Shown piece after piece: positions 40,815 through 49,640 of a stretch of DNA of 64,000 bases (position 1 is the stretch's first letter; each line of letters starts with the position of its first letter). The DNA comes from Saccharopolyspora galaxeae. Lineage in GTDB: Bacteria; Actinomycetota; Actinomycetes; Mycobacteriales; Pseudonocardiaceae. The stretch lies in assembly GCF_016526145.1 (NCBI RefSeq), contig NZ_JADDUE010000007.1:248001-312000 (forward strand), read 5' to 3'. Position numbers and translations under genes: made by a program. Under the pieces are notes generated by a model. The model was not told the DNA's origin. It made no database searches and saw only the letters and a program-made list of their open reading frames with translations.

Positions 40815-42235
40815 GGCCGCCACCACCCTTCGGTGCGCTCCAACACGTCCGGGTCGAAACCGACCTCGGCCAGCCGCTCCACGGTTTCGGTGCGCAACGG
40901 CACCCCGGGGACCGCGCGGCCGGTGGGGTCGGGGCGGTAGACCTCGTTGGAGATGATCTGTTTCTCGTCGGCGTCGACGACTTCGCGGATCGAGCTGACG
41001 ACGCGGGTCTTGTCGTCTCGGGCTTCGGCCAGGTGCACCACGAAGTGCAGCGCGGAGGCCATCAGCAGGTTGGTCGCCTCCAGTCCGAGCCGTTCCGGGC
41101 TTTGGGCGGCGTAGGTGGCGAGCTTGGTGAACGCCCCGCGCGAGGTGGAGGCGTGCAAGGTGGCCATTGACCCGTCGTTGCCCTGGGACATGGCGTTGGC
41201 CATCGGCACCAGCTCGGCGCCGCGGACCTCGCCGACGATGACCCGGTCCGGGGACATGCGCAGAGCCCACCGCACCAGCTCGGCCTGCGAGATTGCGCCC
41301 TCGCCCTCGACGTTGGCTTCCCGGGCCTGCATGGCGATCACATCGGGGTGGGCCGGGTCGCGGTCGAGCGCCAGCTCGAAGTTGTCCTCGATGGTGATCA
41401 GCCGCTCGGCTGGCGGGATTGCCGAGGCCAATCCGCGCAGCATCGTCGTCTTCCCGATTGCGGTGCCGCCGACGACGAGCACGTTGAACCGGGCGCGCAC
41501 CATCGCTGACAGCAGCGCTTCCAACCCGGCGTCGATCGTGCCCAGCGAGCGGAGCTGGGCCAGGGTGACCTGCTGAAAGCGGTGTCGCCGGATGGACACG
41601 CTGGGCCGGCCGGTGACGGCCATGACCGCGAACATCCGCGACCCGTCCGGCAGCTCCACGTTGACGCCGGGGGAGCCGCGATCGAAGCGGCGCTCTTCCA
41701 CGCCGGAGCGCGCGGCCAGCGAGCGCACCAGGTCGATCAGTTCCTCGTCGGAGTCGGCCACAGGCGGCATCTGCGCCCGTCGTCCGTCGGCATACCGTAC
41801 GAAGACGCGGTCGGCTCCGTTGACGTTGATGTTCTCGATGTCCTCGTTGGCCAGCAGCGGCTGCAGGCCACCCATGCCGAAAATCTCGTCCAACACCGAC
41901 GCCACGACCCGGCGTTCCACCTCATCCGGCACCAACCCTGCCCCGCTCGGACGGGTCAGCTCCTCGTTGGCGTAGGCGTCGGCGGCGTCCGCGGCGAGCT
42001 GTTCAGCCAGGTTGCGCCGGGTCGGGTAGTCCATCGCGGGGCGGCCGTCTTGTTCATCGGCGCGGATGCGTTCGGCCAGTCCCTCCGAGACCGCCTGACG
42101 TACCCGTGCCCGCAGCGCCGCCGCTCCGGGGTGGCTATCGTTGCTCTCCCCGTGCCCGGTCTCCGGACTGATCGGCTGTGACGACCAGCCAGGCTCGCCA
42201 GTTCCACCGAGAAAGCGGTGCGCGTCGGTCGTCAT
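40811..42235 (-). CDS. tadA: TadA/CpaF-like pilus assembly ATPase
   Basis: This 474-residue protein starts at ATG 42235, sharing a base with the tadZ stop. The N-terminal domain (about 40-160) leads into a nucleotide-binding domain. It has Walker A VGGTAIGKTTML (about 253-263), an Asp box (ITIEDNFELALD), Walker B-type region with RMSPDRVIVGEVRG and the His box (NDGSMATLHAST). The P-loop is GxxxxGKT but reads T-A-I where T-G-S is usual. It is the motor for Tad pilus extension. Upstream frame extension to 42520 is only a shadow of tadZ. Confidence 0.88.
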   Translation of the reverse strand: MTTDAHRFLGGTGEPGWSSQPISPETGHGESNDSHPGAAALRARVRQAVSEGLAERIRADEQDGRPAMDYPTRRNLAEQLAADAADAYANEELTRPSGAGLVPDEVERRVVASVLDEIFGMGGLQPLLANEDIENINVNGADRVFVRYADGRRAQMPPVADSDEELIDLVRSLAARSGVEERRFDRGSPGVNVELPDGSRMFAVMAVTGRPSVSIRRHRFQQVTLAQLRSLGTIDAGLEALLSAMVRARFNVLVVGGTAIGKTTMLRGLASAIPPAERLITIEDNFELALDRDPAHPDVIAMQAREANVEGEGAISQAELVRWALRMSPDRVIVGEVRGAELVPMANAMSQGNDGSMATLHASTSRGAFTKLATYAAQSPERLGLEATNLLMASALHFVVHLAEARDDKTRVVSSIREVVDADEKQIISNEVYRPDPTGRAVPGVPLRTETVERLAEVGFDPDVLERTEGWWRP

Positions 42236-43017
42236 CACGGCACCTCCCCATTCCCTGTCGCCGGTGTCGTGGCGGTCACCAGTTCGTCGCTGCTGGTGTC
42301 CGACGTCTGAACGTGGCGGAGCAGAGTGCGGCCTAGGCGAGCAGCGGTGCGGCCCAACGCGGACCGATCCGGGGTTCGTCCCCGAGGCTGTCCGCACAGG
42401 ACCGCCGCGCCCTGCGGATCGTCCGGAAGTGAGGCCATGACCGGGACTCCCAGTTCCCGTTCCACCTCGGCGCGGCTGTAGCCATCGCCGATCAAGACCA
42501 GGCCCGGCGTGCGGGTCCACGTCGACACCGACTCCAGCAGGGTCGCGACGTGGGACAACTCGTCGGCTCGGGGCCGCGTCATCACCATCAGCGCGTCCGC
42601 CCCGCGCACCAGCGGCAGTGCGGGGGAGGCCGCGTCCAACCGTCCGACATCCACCAACACCGCGGATTCCGGAGACCGGGCGGCGGCCCGCAGCGCGCGA
42701 AGCCCGCGGGTAGTCAGCACCCCCAACGCGGCCCGTGCCTGCTCGGCCGCCACGGGACCGACGACCACCCGCAGCCCTCCGGGAAGGCGCTGGCAGTGCT
42801 CCGCCAGCAGCTCTGCCGACGATTGCCGCCGCGCCGCCGCGGCCAGCGACACCACCCCGGGCGTGGCCGGAAGCCGGAACCGGGCGGTGAGATCACCGCC
42901 CGCCGGGTCCGCTTCCACCACGACCGGATCACCGTCGGGCCACCGCGCGGCCATCGCCAACGCCGCCGTGGTCACCCCCGGCGAGCCCTTCACCGAACAC
43001 AACCCGACCAGCATCAC
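42235..43017 (-). CDS. tadZ: TadZ/CpaE-like ParA-family ATPase
   Basis: This 260-residue protein has a deviant P-loop VKGSPGVTTAALAMA near the N-terminus (GSPGVTT, normally GGxGKTT, lacking the second Lys). The ParA-like core includes VVVEADPAGGDL and AVLVDVGRLD. Such variants are typical of TadZ/CpaE, which place the pilus machine at a cell site. It stands just upstream of tadA in the operon, as in other actinobacterial Tad loci. Confidence 0.78.
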   Translation of the reverse strand: MMLVGLCSVKGSPGVTTAALAMAARWPDGDPVVVEADPAGGDLTARFRLPATPGVVSLAAAARRQSSAELLAEHCQRLPGGLRVVVGPVAAEQARAALGVLTTRGLRALRAAARSPESAVLVDVGRLDAASPALPLVRGADALMVMTRPRADELSHVATLLESVSTWTRTPGLVLIGDGYSRAEVERELGVPVMASLPDDPQGAAVLCGQPRGRTPDRSALGRTAARLGRTLLRHVQTSDTSSDELVTATTPATGNGEVP

Positions 43018-43727
43018 TGACCCCCAGCCGGAACGGCGACCAACGACAACTGTCCTGGCGGCACCGCGGCCACCTGCCGGGCACTGGTCACCGGCAACTG
43101 CAACGAGACCACCGTGGACTGATCACTACTCGGCGCCCCGACACTGGTGACCACCGCCGACCACGGACCACCGGAAGCCGGGCTCTGGGTCGAAGACGTA
43201 CTGCTACTGCCTGAACCCGGAACCACGATCACCGACACCGTGGCGCCCGGCGCCAGGTCGGGAGGAAACTGTCCCGGCTTCGCCGCGACAGCCACGATCG
43301 CCTGGCCCGTCGGCGGCACCTGCGGACGACCGAAGGCCGAGCGAGGAAGCAGAGTCCCCGCCGGCAGCGAGTACGCGACCGGACGCCCCAGCACCGTCGC
43401 CGCCTGGCTGGCCGGCACCAGATCCGCCCCCGAATCCGAGGACAACGGAACTTGCCGCAGGTCCTGTGGCGTCAGCACATCGCCGACGTGCACCGGCCGC
43501 GCCAGGCTCAGCATCGGCTCCCGATTGCCAACCTGCAGCACGGTGATCACCGCACCCGCCACACAGATCACGACCAGCAGCACCCCGAGCACCAAATACG
43601 GCACCCTGCGCCGCCTCCCAGTTCCCCGTGCGATCCGCGCGGGCTCGCCAGGCTTGCGCCCGACCCAGGAACGAGACGGGGCCGGTGACCCCTGAGAGGG
43701 TTCAGTGGTCGATGTGGATGTAGACAT
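43014..43727 (-). CDS. CpaB/RcpC-like SAF-domain protein
   Basis: The ATG at 43727 has GGAGGCGCCCG in front (237 residues). There is a basic N-terminus, a membrane helix (about 43-66, VPYLVLGVLLVVICVAGAVI) and then a SAF domain (about 75-140, MLSLARPVHVGDVLTPQDLR). A Ser-rich linker and a second conserved domain follow. CpaB proteins support pilus assembly at the outer face of the membrane. It overlaps the tadZ start by 4 bp. Confidence 0.8.
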   Translation of the reverse strand: MSTSTSTTEPSQGSPAPSRSWVGRKPGEPARIARGTGRRRRVPYLVLGVLLVVICVAGAVITVLQVGNREPMLSLARPVHVGDVLTPQDLRQVPLSSDSGADLVPASQAATVLGRPVAYSLPAGTLLPRSAFGRPQVPPTGQAIVAVAAKPGQFPPDLAPGATVSVIVVPGSGSSSTSSTQSPASGGPWSAVVTSVGAPSSDQSTVVSLQLPVTSARQVAAVPPGQLSLVAVPAGGQ

Positions 43728-43839
43728 CGGGCGCCTCCAAGAGATGCGGTACCCGCACCCCATTCCATGCGGAACGACGGGGTGTCCGTTGATCGAATGA
43801 ATTCGGCTGATTTACTGGTCTACAGTGGACGATCTATTT

Positions 43840-44694
43840 CTAGTTGGGAGCGTTGTTGAGCGCCTGCGATTCCGCGACCGCGAACGTGGCGGACGAGGTT
43901 GTCGTCAGGTTCGGGAAGGTTCCGCCTGTTCCCGCTCCCGACCAGGTCACCGTCCAACTCACCTCGGCCGCGACCGGATACGAGTTACCCGGCTTGCCTT
44001 GCGATGTCGCCGACTGCGGACGCCACTGCGCAGGGTCCATCCACAACCACGTCGGCAGATTCACCAACTGGGTCTCCGCAGGCGAGGCGTGAATCTGGGG
44101 CGAAGGCAGCCGCAACTGGCTGTACGCCTGCTGAGCCAACTGCTCCGGCGACAGCGCCGGCTGCTGTCCGTCCGGAATCCAGATCGGCGGCCGGTACAAG
44201 GCATCACGCCACCCTTCGCCCGAGCACTGGTACATGTACCACGCTCCGGATGGCCCCGGCGGCGGTTGTTGCTGGGCGAACCGGACCTTCGGCGTCGACG
44301 AAGACGGCCTGTACAGCGCTGGGGTGACCGTGATCGCCCCACTGTCGCTCGGCGGGTGGTAGGCGATCGTCGTCGTACCTTCAGCCGGTGGCTGGTAGTC
44401 GCTGCGCACGTAGCGACAGTCCGCCAAGTTGGCGTCACCCACGATCTGATCACCTTGCGGTGGCGGAGGGTTGGAACTTCCGGAGTCCGAGTCTCCGCTG
44501 TCGCCGGAACCCGGATTGTCCGGTGGGGAGGGCCGCCCTGGCTGACCACCCTGACCGGCTCCCAGATCGCACCCGACGTAGGACGTCTCACCGCAGGTGG
44601 TATTCCCCCACATGTCGTCTGCCGACGAGGTCCAGGAACCAGCAAGGACCAAAGTGGACACTGAGCCAAGAACGAACGCTGCACGTCTTAACAT
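43840..44694 (-). CDS. Secreted protein of the Tad locus
   Basis: A 284-residue protein with a signal peptide (about 1-25, LRRAAFVLGSVSTLVLAGS). A Cys-containing, Gly/Pro/Ser-rich linker follows, then a beta-rich C-terminal domain with several Trp and Tyr (YRPPIWIPDGQQPALSPE; LPTWLWMDPAQW). No named family. It overlaps the upstream lipoprotein gene and precedes the SAF gene, so it is an exported accessory protein of the pilus. Confidence 0.62.
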   Translation of the reverse strand: MLRRAAFVLGSVSTLVLAGSWTSSADDMWGNTTCGETSYVGCDLGAGQGGQPGRPSPPDNPGSGDSGDSDSGSSNPPPPQGDQIVGDANLADCRYVRSDYQPPAEGTTTIAYHPPSDSGAITVTPALYRPSSSTPKVRFAQQQPPPGPSGAWYMYQCSGEGWRDALYRPPIWIPDGQQPALSPEQLAQQAYSQLRLPSPQIHASPAETQLVNLPTWLWMDPAQWRPQSATSQGKPGNSYPVAAEVSWTVTWSGAGTGGTFPNLTTTSSATFAVAESQALNNAPN

Positions 44695-45290
44695 GTGCCA
44701 ACCCCCTGCACTGCGAACCTGGTCACCCGCCAGGCACCGTCGGGCTGCTTCTTCACCTCAGCGACGATCGCCCGGCGGCCCCCGGGCTCGTCGTTGATGG
44801 GCTTGCGCGAATCCGCGAACACCTTCACGGTGCCGCTGGAGTCACCGCAGTCCGACAGCATCACCGTCGCCGGCGCATTCGGGGGCTCAACCGAGGTGAC
44901 CTGCGGATTGTTCTTGGGCATCCCCTGAGTCACGACGCGGTTGAAGTGGTCGGTGTACAGGCTTCGCGTGATCGTGGTCAGCGCATTGTCGGTGGCGAAC
45001 TTTCCTAACTCCGGCGACTTCCAATCGGATGTTTCGCCTGCCTTGGCCATCGCTTCCCACATGCCGAGGTACGCCGTCTTGGCCTGCTGGCCTGCCGCAT
45101 CGGCCGGAGAGGGCGCTTTCGAGGTCGGCGGCGGCGTGGACTCACCGCTCGGCCGTTGGTGTGCCTGCGGAGCCGGAGCCGGTCCTTGCGAACCGCAAGC
45201 CGCCGCGAGTACTCCAACGGCGCAAACGATTACTGCACCCGGCAGGGCTCCGCCGCGGCGGAAGATCGATGGGACGAGAGGACTACGCAT
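44688..45290 (-). CDS. Lipoprotein of the Tad locus
   Basis: The ATG at 45290 follows GGGGGAGTTGT (200 residues). The N-terminus ends in a lipobox (VGVLAAAC, Cys32), so it should be anchored in the membrane by lipid. A Pro/Ser-rich spacer precedes a compact domain (about 75-200, TAYLGMWEAMAKAGETSDW and onward) that resembles small extracytoplasmic NTF2/DUF4878-like domains. It is the first gene of the minus-strand Tad operon. Confidence 0.68.
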   Translation of the reverse strand: MRSPLVPSIFRRGGALPGAVIVCAVGVLAAACGSQGPAPAPQAHQRPSGESTPPPTSKAPSPADAAGQQAKTAYLGMWEAMAKAGETSDWKSPELGKFATDNALTTITRSLYTDHFNRVVTQGMPKNNPQVTSVEPPNAPATVMLSDCGDSSGTVKVFADSRKPINDEPGGRRAIVAEVKKQPDGAWRVTRFAVQGVGTC

Positions 45291-45483
45291 ACAACTCCCC
45301 CGGGCTGGTCGCTGATCCACTGCGTGATCGAGCCACCACATGTACCCCGGGTTGCCGCGGTCACATCAACCTGACCTGGGGCAGAATCACCGCGAATAGC
45401 TTCGAAACGAAAAAATCACCCATTTGGCGCAGCAGTAGACGACGCCTGCAGTAACAACAGGTGATCATGTAGACACACGGTGT

Positions 45484-46167
45484 GTGCGACTGCCACGGAT
45501 ACCCGAAAGCGACAACACGGTTGGAGTGATCGCCATCCCGGTTCCGGATCTTGCCATCCTGGTCTGGCCCTCGATCGCGCTGGTCGTCGGCGCGCTGTTC
45601 GCCATGCTCGTCCGAAGGCACGAACCGGAGATCCCGTCGGCGCATGTGGCGACAGGCGTTCTTGGTGCGGGCGGCCTCGTTGCGCTGGACGTATGGCGAT
45701 TAGGAGCGACCCCGGAAGCACTGGTGCTGTCCGCGTTCGCCGTGATCGCCACGCCGCTTGCCTTGATCGACCTGCGAATGGGCAAACTGCCCAACTGGCT
45801 TGTGGTCCTGAGCTACGCGGTGACCTTGGGCGCTCTGCTCGCGGCGACGCTGTGGAGCGCGCATCCCGAACGCCTCGTTCGGTCGCTGCTGGGAGCGGCG
45901 TTGTTCTTGCTCTTCTACGGGGCGCTGTACATGTTCTTGCGCGGCCAGCTCGGCGGGGGTGACGTCAAGCTGGCGGGCGTGTCCGGCGTTGTCTTGGGCT
46001 GGCAGGGCTGGCCGACCATCGTTGGCGGGTTGCTAGCGATCTGGCTGGTCGGGTCTCTCCTGTACGCGAGCGAAACCGCGGTGGGGCATAAGCGATCAAT
46101 GAGCGGTCTACCCCACGGCCCCGCCGTGCTGCTCGGCACTGTGGCCGCGATCCTCATCCCCTCCTGA
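45484..46167 (+). CDS. tadV: Prepilin peptidase, TadV/CpaA type (A24)
   Basis: Up to 227 residues (GTG 45484; GTG 45526 would give 213). It is a polytopic membrane protein with aspartyl motifs LALIDLRMGKLPN (first Asp, about residues 97-109) and GQLGGGDVKL (GxGD, about 152-161). It cleaves the leader of Flp and TadE/G pilins. It is transcribed opposite the rest of the Tad operon, with a 190-bp shared upstream region that holds a CACAC-GGT-GTGTG dyad overlapping the first GTG. Confidence 0.83.
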   Translation: MRLPRIPESDNTVGVIAIPVPDLAILVWPSIALVVGALFAMLVRRHEPEIPSAHVATGVLGAGGLVALDVWRLGATPEALVLSAFAVIATPLALIDLRMGKLPNWLVVLSYAVTLGALLAATLWSAHPERLVRSLLGAALFLLFYGALYMFLRGQLGGGDVKLAGVSGVVLGWQGWPTIVGGLLAIWLVGSLLYASETAVGHKRSMSGLPHGPAVLLGTVAAILIPS

Positions 46168-46240
46168 ACGATCATCGTCGTGTGATCTGTACTCGCCCCG
46201 AGGTCGGAGGCCCCATGTCGACAAGGGGCGAGGTCGAAGA

Positions 46241-46717
46241 TCATCCTGACCTCACCGCTTCTTCGTTTACCGAACAGGTCGCCGGTATCCATACGCGCTG
46301 TTCAAAAGCCGGGTCACGTACCTGGTTGGCAAGCGCCGAGGGGCGGATATCGACACTGTCGATGTCTCCCCACCAAAACCATCTCGTCTCGATGTCGCTG
46401 CCGGCGTTGTCCTGGACGGGCTCGTCCAGCTCGACGTCAAAGAGGAAGTGAAGCTCGTGGTTCGGGCGTCCGTCGGCGGACTCCATGCTCTCTACGACGG
46501 AGGAAAGATCGTGACTGTGAAGGGGAGTTCGCAGAGCGGTCTGCAGCGTGCGTTTCAGTGCTTCTTCGATCGGTTCTCCCGGTTTGACCGAATCTCCAGG
46601 GAGTGTCCAAAAATCCCACCCTCCTCTGCGGCTTAGGAGCAGGGATTGGTCGTAGCAGACGATTCCGTTAGCAATAACGTCAATAGATCCGATCAACGTT
46701 GATCCTCCAAATGTCAC
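46241..46717 (-). CDS. Nudix-like protein with degenerate catalytic box
   Basis: A 158-residue protein with overall Nudix layout: IDVIANGIVCYDQSLLLSRR, GGWDFWTLPGDSVKPGEPIE, EALKRTLQTAL. The Nudix box (Gx5Ex7REUxEExGU) is only partly met: Gly and the first Glu are in place, but REUxEE is replaced by KRTLQTA. Metal binding and hydrolysis may thus be lost. The C-terminal half is acidic with many Trp. It could be a nucleotide-binding regulator. It converges with the prepilin-peptidase gene. Confidence 0.65.
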   Translation of the reverse strand: MTFGGSTLIGSIDVIANGIVCYDQSLLLSRRGGWDFWTLPGDSVKPGEPIEEALKRTLQTALRTPLHSHDLSSVVESMESADGRPNHELHFLFDVELDEPVQDNAGSDIETRWFWWGDIDSVDIRPSALANQVRDPAFEQRVWIPATCSVNEEAVRSG

Positions 46718-46737
46718 CCCTTGGCACGGTCGTCCGG

Positions 46738-47120
46738 TTAACGAGGTACATCCGGAACGTGGTGCACCTCTTGCGCCAAGGCATCGCTCAACTGCTCCTC
46801 ACCGACCTTCACCGAGGTAACGAGCGCGTCTAGCAGGTGAGATGGCATTGTCCCCCTCCGCAGTCCGGAGGACTCCACGGTCTCGACCAATGTGTCCAAG
46901 TCGTGCCCCGAGAGAGCGGACCGGCACAGCTCGTGCGCGAGCACGTCCCAAGCGAGGTGGGCGTCGACCGTACCGACGGCTTCCTGGACCATCCGCTCAA
47001 TAACCTCGGCGCGGCTGCACGGTCAACGCCTGCGGCGTGGTCCATCACGCACAGTCCGAGGCGGGTTCGGAATACCTCGTGTTCCGGCAGAGGTTCGAGC
47101 TGGAGGTAGGCACTGACCAT
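46738..47120 (-). pseudogene. Frameshifted small gene upstream of the Nudix-like gene
   Basis: The first frame begins at ATG 47120 (MVSAYLQLEPLPEHEVFRTR) and reads well to about 47015. From there the natural continuation is in the other minus-strand frame (AEVIERMVQEAVGTVDAHLA), which ends at 46738. The junction is near 47010-47016. Together they would make about 127 residues of helical protein (SALSGHDLDTLVETVESS). I know no family. It could be a true loss or a single-base error. Confidence 0.5.
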
Positions 47121-47126
47121 CGGTCT

Positions 47127-47529
47127 TCATGTTCTCGACTGCTCATCCGGGCTCTGCTGCGTGTAGAGCCGGTCGAGCGCATTGGTGATCAGTGTCCGTG
47201 CCGCCGAGCTCCTCGGCCCCTGGGTCAGTGCCGAACAGCGGCACGTACGGGCGTTCGGTTAACCCCAGCTCGCGTTGTTCACGGCGTAGCGCCACCGCGG
47301 CGCCCCATCCTCCATCGCCTCCGGTGAGCGCCCACCGCTCGCCTTCGAAGACGATGAGGATGTCCGGCCAGCGTGGGCCGCGCATGATGCGGCGTAGACC
47401 GTCGTAATCCCAGGTTCCGCAGGCACGGTCGGCATCGCAGTCGCTGCCACCATGCGCGTAGTTGACGATCGAAAGATCAACTGTCGAACGACTGTGATCG
47501 GCAACTCGTCTGTTGGTGCTGGTGATCAT
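47127..47529 (-). pseudogene. Frameshifted hypothetical gene
   Basis: ATG 47529 opens a frame (MITSTNRRVADHSRSTVDLS) with DLSIVNYAHGGSDCDADRAC and RWPDILIVFEGERWAL, weakly like the N-terminus of endonuclease/exonuclease/phosphatase proteins. After VPLFGTDPGAEELGGTD the frame derails. The neighbouring frame continues LITNALDRLYTQQSPDEQSR and stops at 47127, 7 bp before the start of the next gene. The junction is at about 47193. The frame as written runs to 47143. No catalytic residues can be confirmed. Confidence 0.45.
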
Positions 47530-47617
47530 GGTCAGCACTCCGTCCTTAGCCGTATCATTCCTTATCTTCCGGACGACGATCACTCCGAGCAGAAATCGCC
47601 AGGCACGGTCAGGTCGG

Positions 47618-48280
47618 TCACCTCGACGTCTCTTCGCTTTCGATTTCGCGCCGAGGCTGGGCGTCGAGTTGATTGCCCACGAGCGCGGCCACGGATTCAT
47701 CGACAACTTCGGTGGTTCCGTTGGCCAGCTCCCAGCGGTGGTCGCCGTAATTCCCGCCGACGCCGAGTTGCATAACGTTGGAGACCGAGACGGCGTAGGT
47801 GTGTTGTCGGGCAAGGTGGCCGTCGCGGTCGATGAAGTCGAAGTGGCCGAGGTAGGCGGTGATCTCGTCGATCTCCAGGCCGGTCGCTTCGGTGAGCGCG
47901 TGGTCGATGGCGTGCATGGGGTGCTCGTCGACAGCGATTCGGGCGACCGGGACCTCCCACCGGCCTGGGTGGAACTCGTCGTCAGATCGACGCTGCACGA
48001 ACAGCACCCGGCCGCCGTTGTCGACGGCAACGCCGATGTAGCGATGGACAATGTTGTCGTGCGCATCGCGGGCAGCGAGACCGTCCAGGTCTGGCAGCTC
48101 GTCGGGCATGGAAGTTCCTTTCTCTTCCACTTGTTCGCGGCGCAGTGCGTCGTGTACGCGGCGCAGGTACATCAGGTACAGCACCAGGAGCTGACCGCGG
48201 GCGTACTCGCCGAGCCCCAGGTCGCCGCGGAGCACGCAGGTTTCGGAGACCGGCATGGGGTGTAGTTCTCGGTCCGCCAT
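47618..48280 (-). CDS. Nudix-fold protein with N-terminal extension
   Basis: From ATG 48280 the protein is 220 residues. The N-terminal 57 residues contain GEYARGQLLVLYLMYLRRVH. The Nudix-type domain follows (from about 58: MPDELPDLDGLAARDAHDNI, then VHRYIGVAVDNGGRVLFVQR, EVPVARIAVDEHPMHAIDHA, ALTEATGLEI). An ATG at 48109 with AAAGGAA would give the domain alone (163 residues). The Nudix box is again imperfect (no REUxEE). There is no stop between the two parts, so I treat it as one gene. Function unknown. Confidence 0.58.
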   Translation of the reverse strand: MADRELHPMPVSETCVLRGDLGLGEYARGQLLVLYLMYLRRVHDALRREQVEEKGTSMPDELPDLDGLAARDAHDNIVHRYIGVAVDNGGRVLFVQRRSDDEFHPGRWEVPVARIAVDEHPMHAIDHALTEATGLEIDEITAYLGHFDFIDRDGHLARQHTYAVSVSNVMQLGVGGNYGDHRWELANGTTEVVDESVAALVGNQLDAQPRREIESEETSR

Positions 48281-48378
48281 CCGCGATTCCCTTCGTTGTT
48301 CCAGGCGTCTTCCAGTGCAAATAAGCACCCCAGTGGTTTCGCTCTCGCTTTCCTGGGGCAGTTCGCCGTACTGGGTGG

Positions 48379-48771
48379 TCACGAGGCCACTGACTCAGAA
48401 CCGCGTGGCCTACCAGGGGCGTGCGGCTCTTGTTCGTCCGGACAGGGGGCGTCGGAAAGGTGTTCCGCTCCGGGAACCAGCAGTGGTCGCTGCATCTCGA
48501 CGGTGGCGGACTGTTCTTCGGCGCGGGCGCGCTTGCAGCCTTCACAATCCTCGGCGTGGCGAACTTCCGTGCAGGTCTGGCCCAGCCGGCCACACATGGT
48601 CAATACCACCGGGCGGCCTCCGTCCCAGAGCTGAACCATGCGGTTGTTACGCAGCTGGGCGTAGTGGCGCTTCCAGTCTTGCCCTGGGTTGGCCACGTAG
48701 AAGATCGGGGCGTTCACCGTGGCTCGCTGCCGGCGACGGACAGCCGGAGTCGGCGCAGACGGCGTGCGCAT
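48379..48771 (-). CDS. Hypothetical protein with CxxC motif
   Basis: A 130-residue frame (ATG 48771; GTG 48717 possible). The core is NAPIFYVANPGQDWKRHYAQ, then LTMCGRLGQTC and AEDCEGCKRARAEEQ. The Cys pairs may bind zinc. It follows the 61-residue gene by 7 bp and is probably co-translated. No family recognised. Confidence 0.5.
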   Translation of the reverse strand: MRTPSAPTPAVRRRQRATVNAPIFYVANPGQDWKRHYAQLRNNRMVQLWDGGRPVVLTMCGRLGQTCTEVRHAEDCEGCKRARAEEQSATVEMQRPLLVPGAEHLSDAPCPDEQEPHAPGRPRGSESVAS

Positions 48772-48778
48772 GGGGCCG

Positions 48779-48964
48779 TCACCGCCGACTACTTCCCTGC
48801 TTGCGGTTAGCCGGCGGCCAGACGTGGCCGCAGTTGCACTCGGACCAACCGCCGGTGTTCGGGACGAGTTCCCACGTGGTGCACGTGTGTCCCGAGGGGG
48901 AGGTCAGCGCGGTGTAATCGGAATCGGGGTGGCAGGTGGGTGGGGGATCGACAGCCGTCGACAC
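48779..48964 (-). CDS. Small Cys-rich protein, 61 residues
   Basis: GTG start at 48964; the product includes CTTWELVPNTGGWSECNCGH, a Cys/Trp-rich block resembling a tiny zinc ribbon (C...C-x-C-x-H). It lies 7 bp upstream of the next minus-strand gene. Short, but composition and spacing favour a real gene. Confidence 0.48.
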   Translation of the reverse strand: MSTAVDPPPTCHPDSDYTALTSPSGHTCTTWELVPNTGGWSECNCGHVWPPANRKQGSSRR

Positions 48965-49042
48965 GGCCGATCAACTCCAATCTTCCTTCGAGTATGTCGT
49001 CTTGGAGCAGGCGGCGGAAGGGGGTACCGCGCGCTCACCGGG

Positions 49043-49107
49043 GGACTCAGGTGCCACGGCGGCCCGGTCACGGTCGGGGCCTCGACAAGGCCGCCGTGGC
49101 TGAGTCC
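49043..49107. terminator. Long interrupted-stem hairpin
   Basis: GGACTCAG (49043-49050) + CCACGGCGGCC (49054-49064) pair with GGCCGCCGTGG (49089-49099) + CTGAGTCC (49100-49107): 19 bp in total with a 3-nt bulge. It lies in the 201-bp gap between the 61- and 156-residue genes. It is a strong terminator or structured RNA. Confidence 0.62.
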
Positions 49108-49110
49108 TGA

Positions 49111-49149
49111 CCGATCCGTTCGGGGACTGCCGTGAGGGCAGCGGATCGG
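49111..49149. repeat. Hairpin repeat, copy 1
   Basis: CCGATCCG and CGGATCGG flank a centre containing CGGGGACTGCCGTG. A related unit lies at 49776-49815 (CCGATCCGCC ... GGCGGATCGG, centre CGGGGGACAGCCGTG). The shared arms and core show that the two come from one ancestral element. Confidence 0.6.
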
Positions 49150-49165
49150 ACAGGACGATCGGGGG

Positions 49166-49636
49166 TTACCTGCCGCGATTGATGACCCGACGGGCGATAG
49201 CCACGACTGCTGACCACGGCGGCAGCAGCCGGCCGGGCTGGGGTTGCTGCCACCACGACGTGGTCTCAGCGATCGGAGGAATGACGAGTTCGCCTCCGGG
49301 TGGGACGGCGTGCACGCGTGTGGCGCGCAGGTCGTGGGGAAGCTCGACGTTCTGCCGCTGGCAGGGCTCGGTGATGAAGGTCCACCAGCGGTCACGGTTG
49401 TCCCTGCTCACAGGACCTGCCATCAAGCTGGAGGAGAGGTCCAGCGCTACCGGCTCGGCCAGGGATCGCGGGAGAACGAGCGCGTCGAGTACGTCGCCGG
49501 TATGCACAACTAGTCGCTGGTGTGTGACGTCGATGCTGACGGGCCAGTCCATGTGTTCGGAGAAGAAGTTCGCCTCGATGGCGAGGTCGGGCTCATCGAA
49601 ATCGGATCGGGTTGCGGCGGAAGTCGGGGTCGCCAT
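49166..49636 (-). CDS. Hypothetical protein, 156 residues
   Basis: Probably a real gene by GC-rich third positions. A mainly beta-rich N-terminal half (ANFFSEHMDWPVSIDVTHQR) and a Trp/Pro-rich C-terminus (AETTSWWQQPQPGRLLPPWS). No recognised family. It is 4 bp downstream of the 160-residue gene and probably transcribed with it. Confidence 0.52.
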   Translation of the reverse strand: MATPTSAATRSDFDEPDLAIEANFFSEHMDWPVSIDVTHQRLVVHTGDVLDALVLPRSLAEPVALDLSSSLMAGPVSRDNRDRWWTFITEPCQRQNVELPHDLRATRVHAVPPGGELVIPPIAETTSWWQQPQPGRLLPPWSAVVAIARRVINRGR

Positions 49637-49640
49637 GTTG

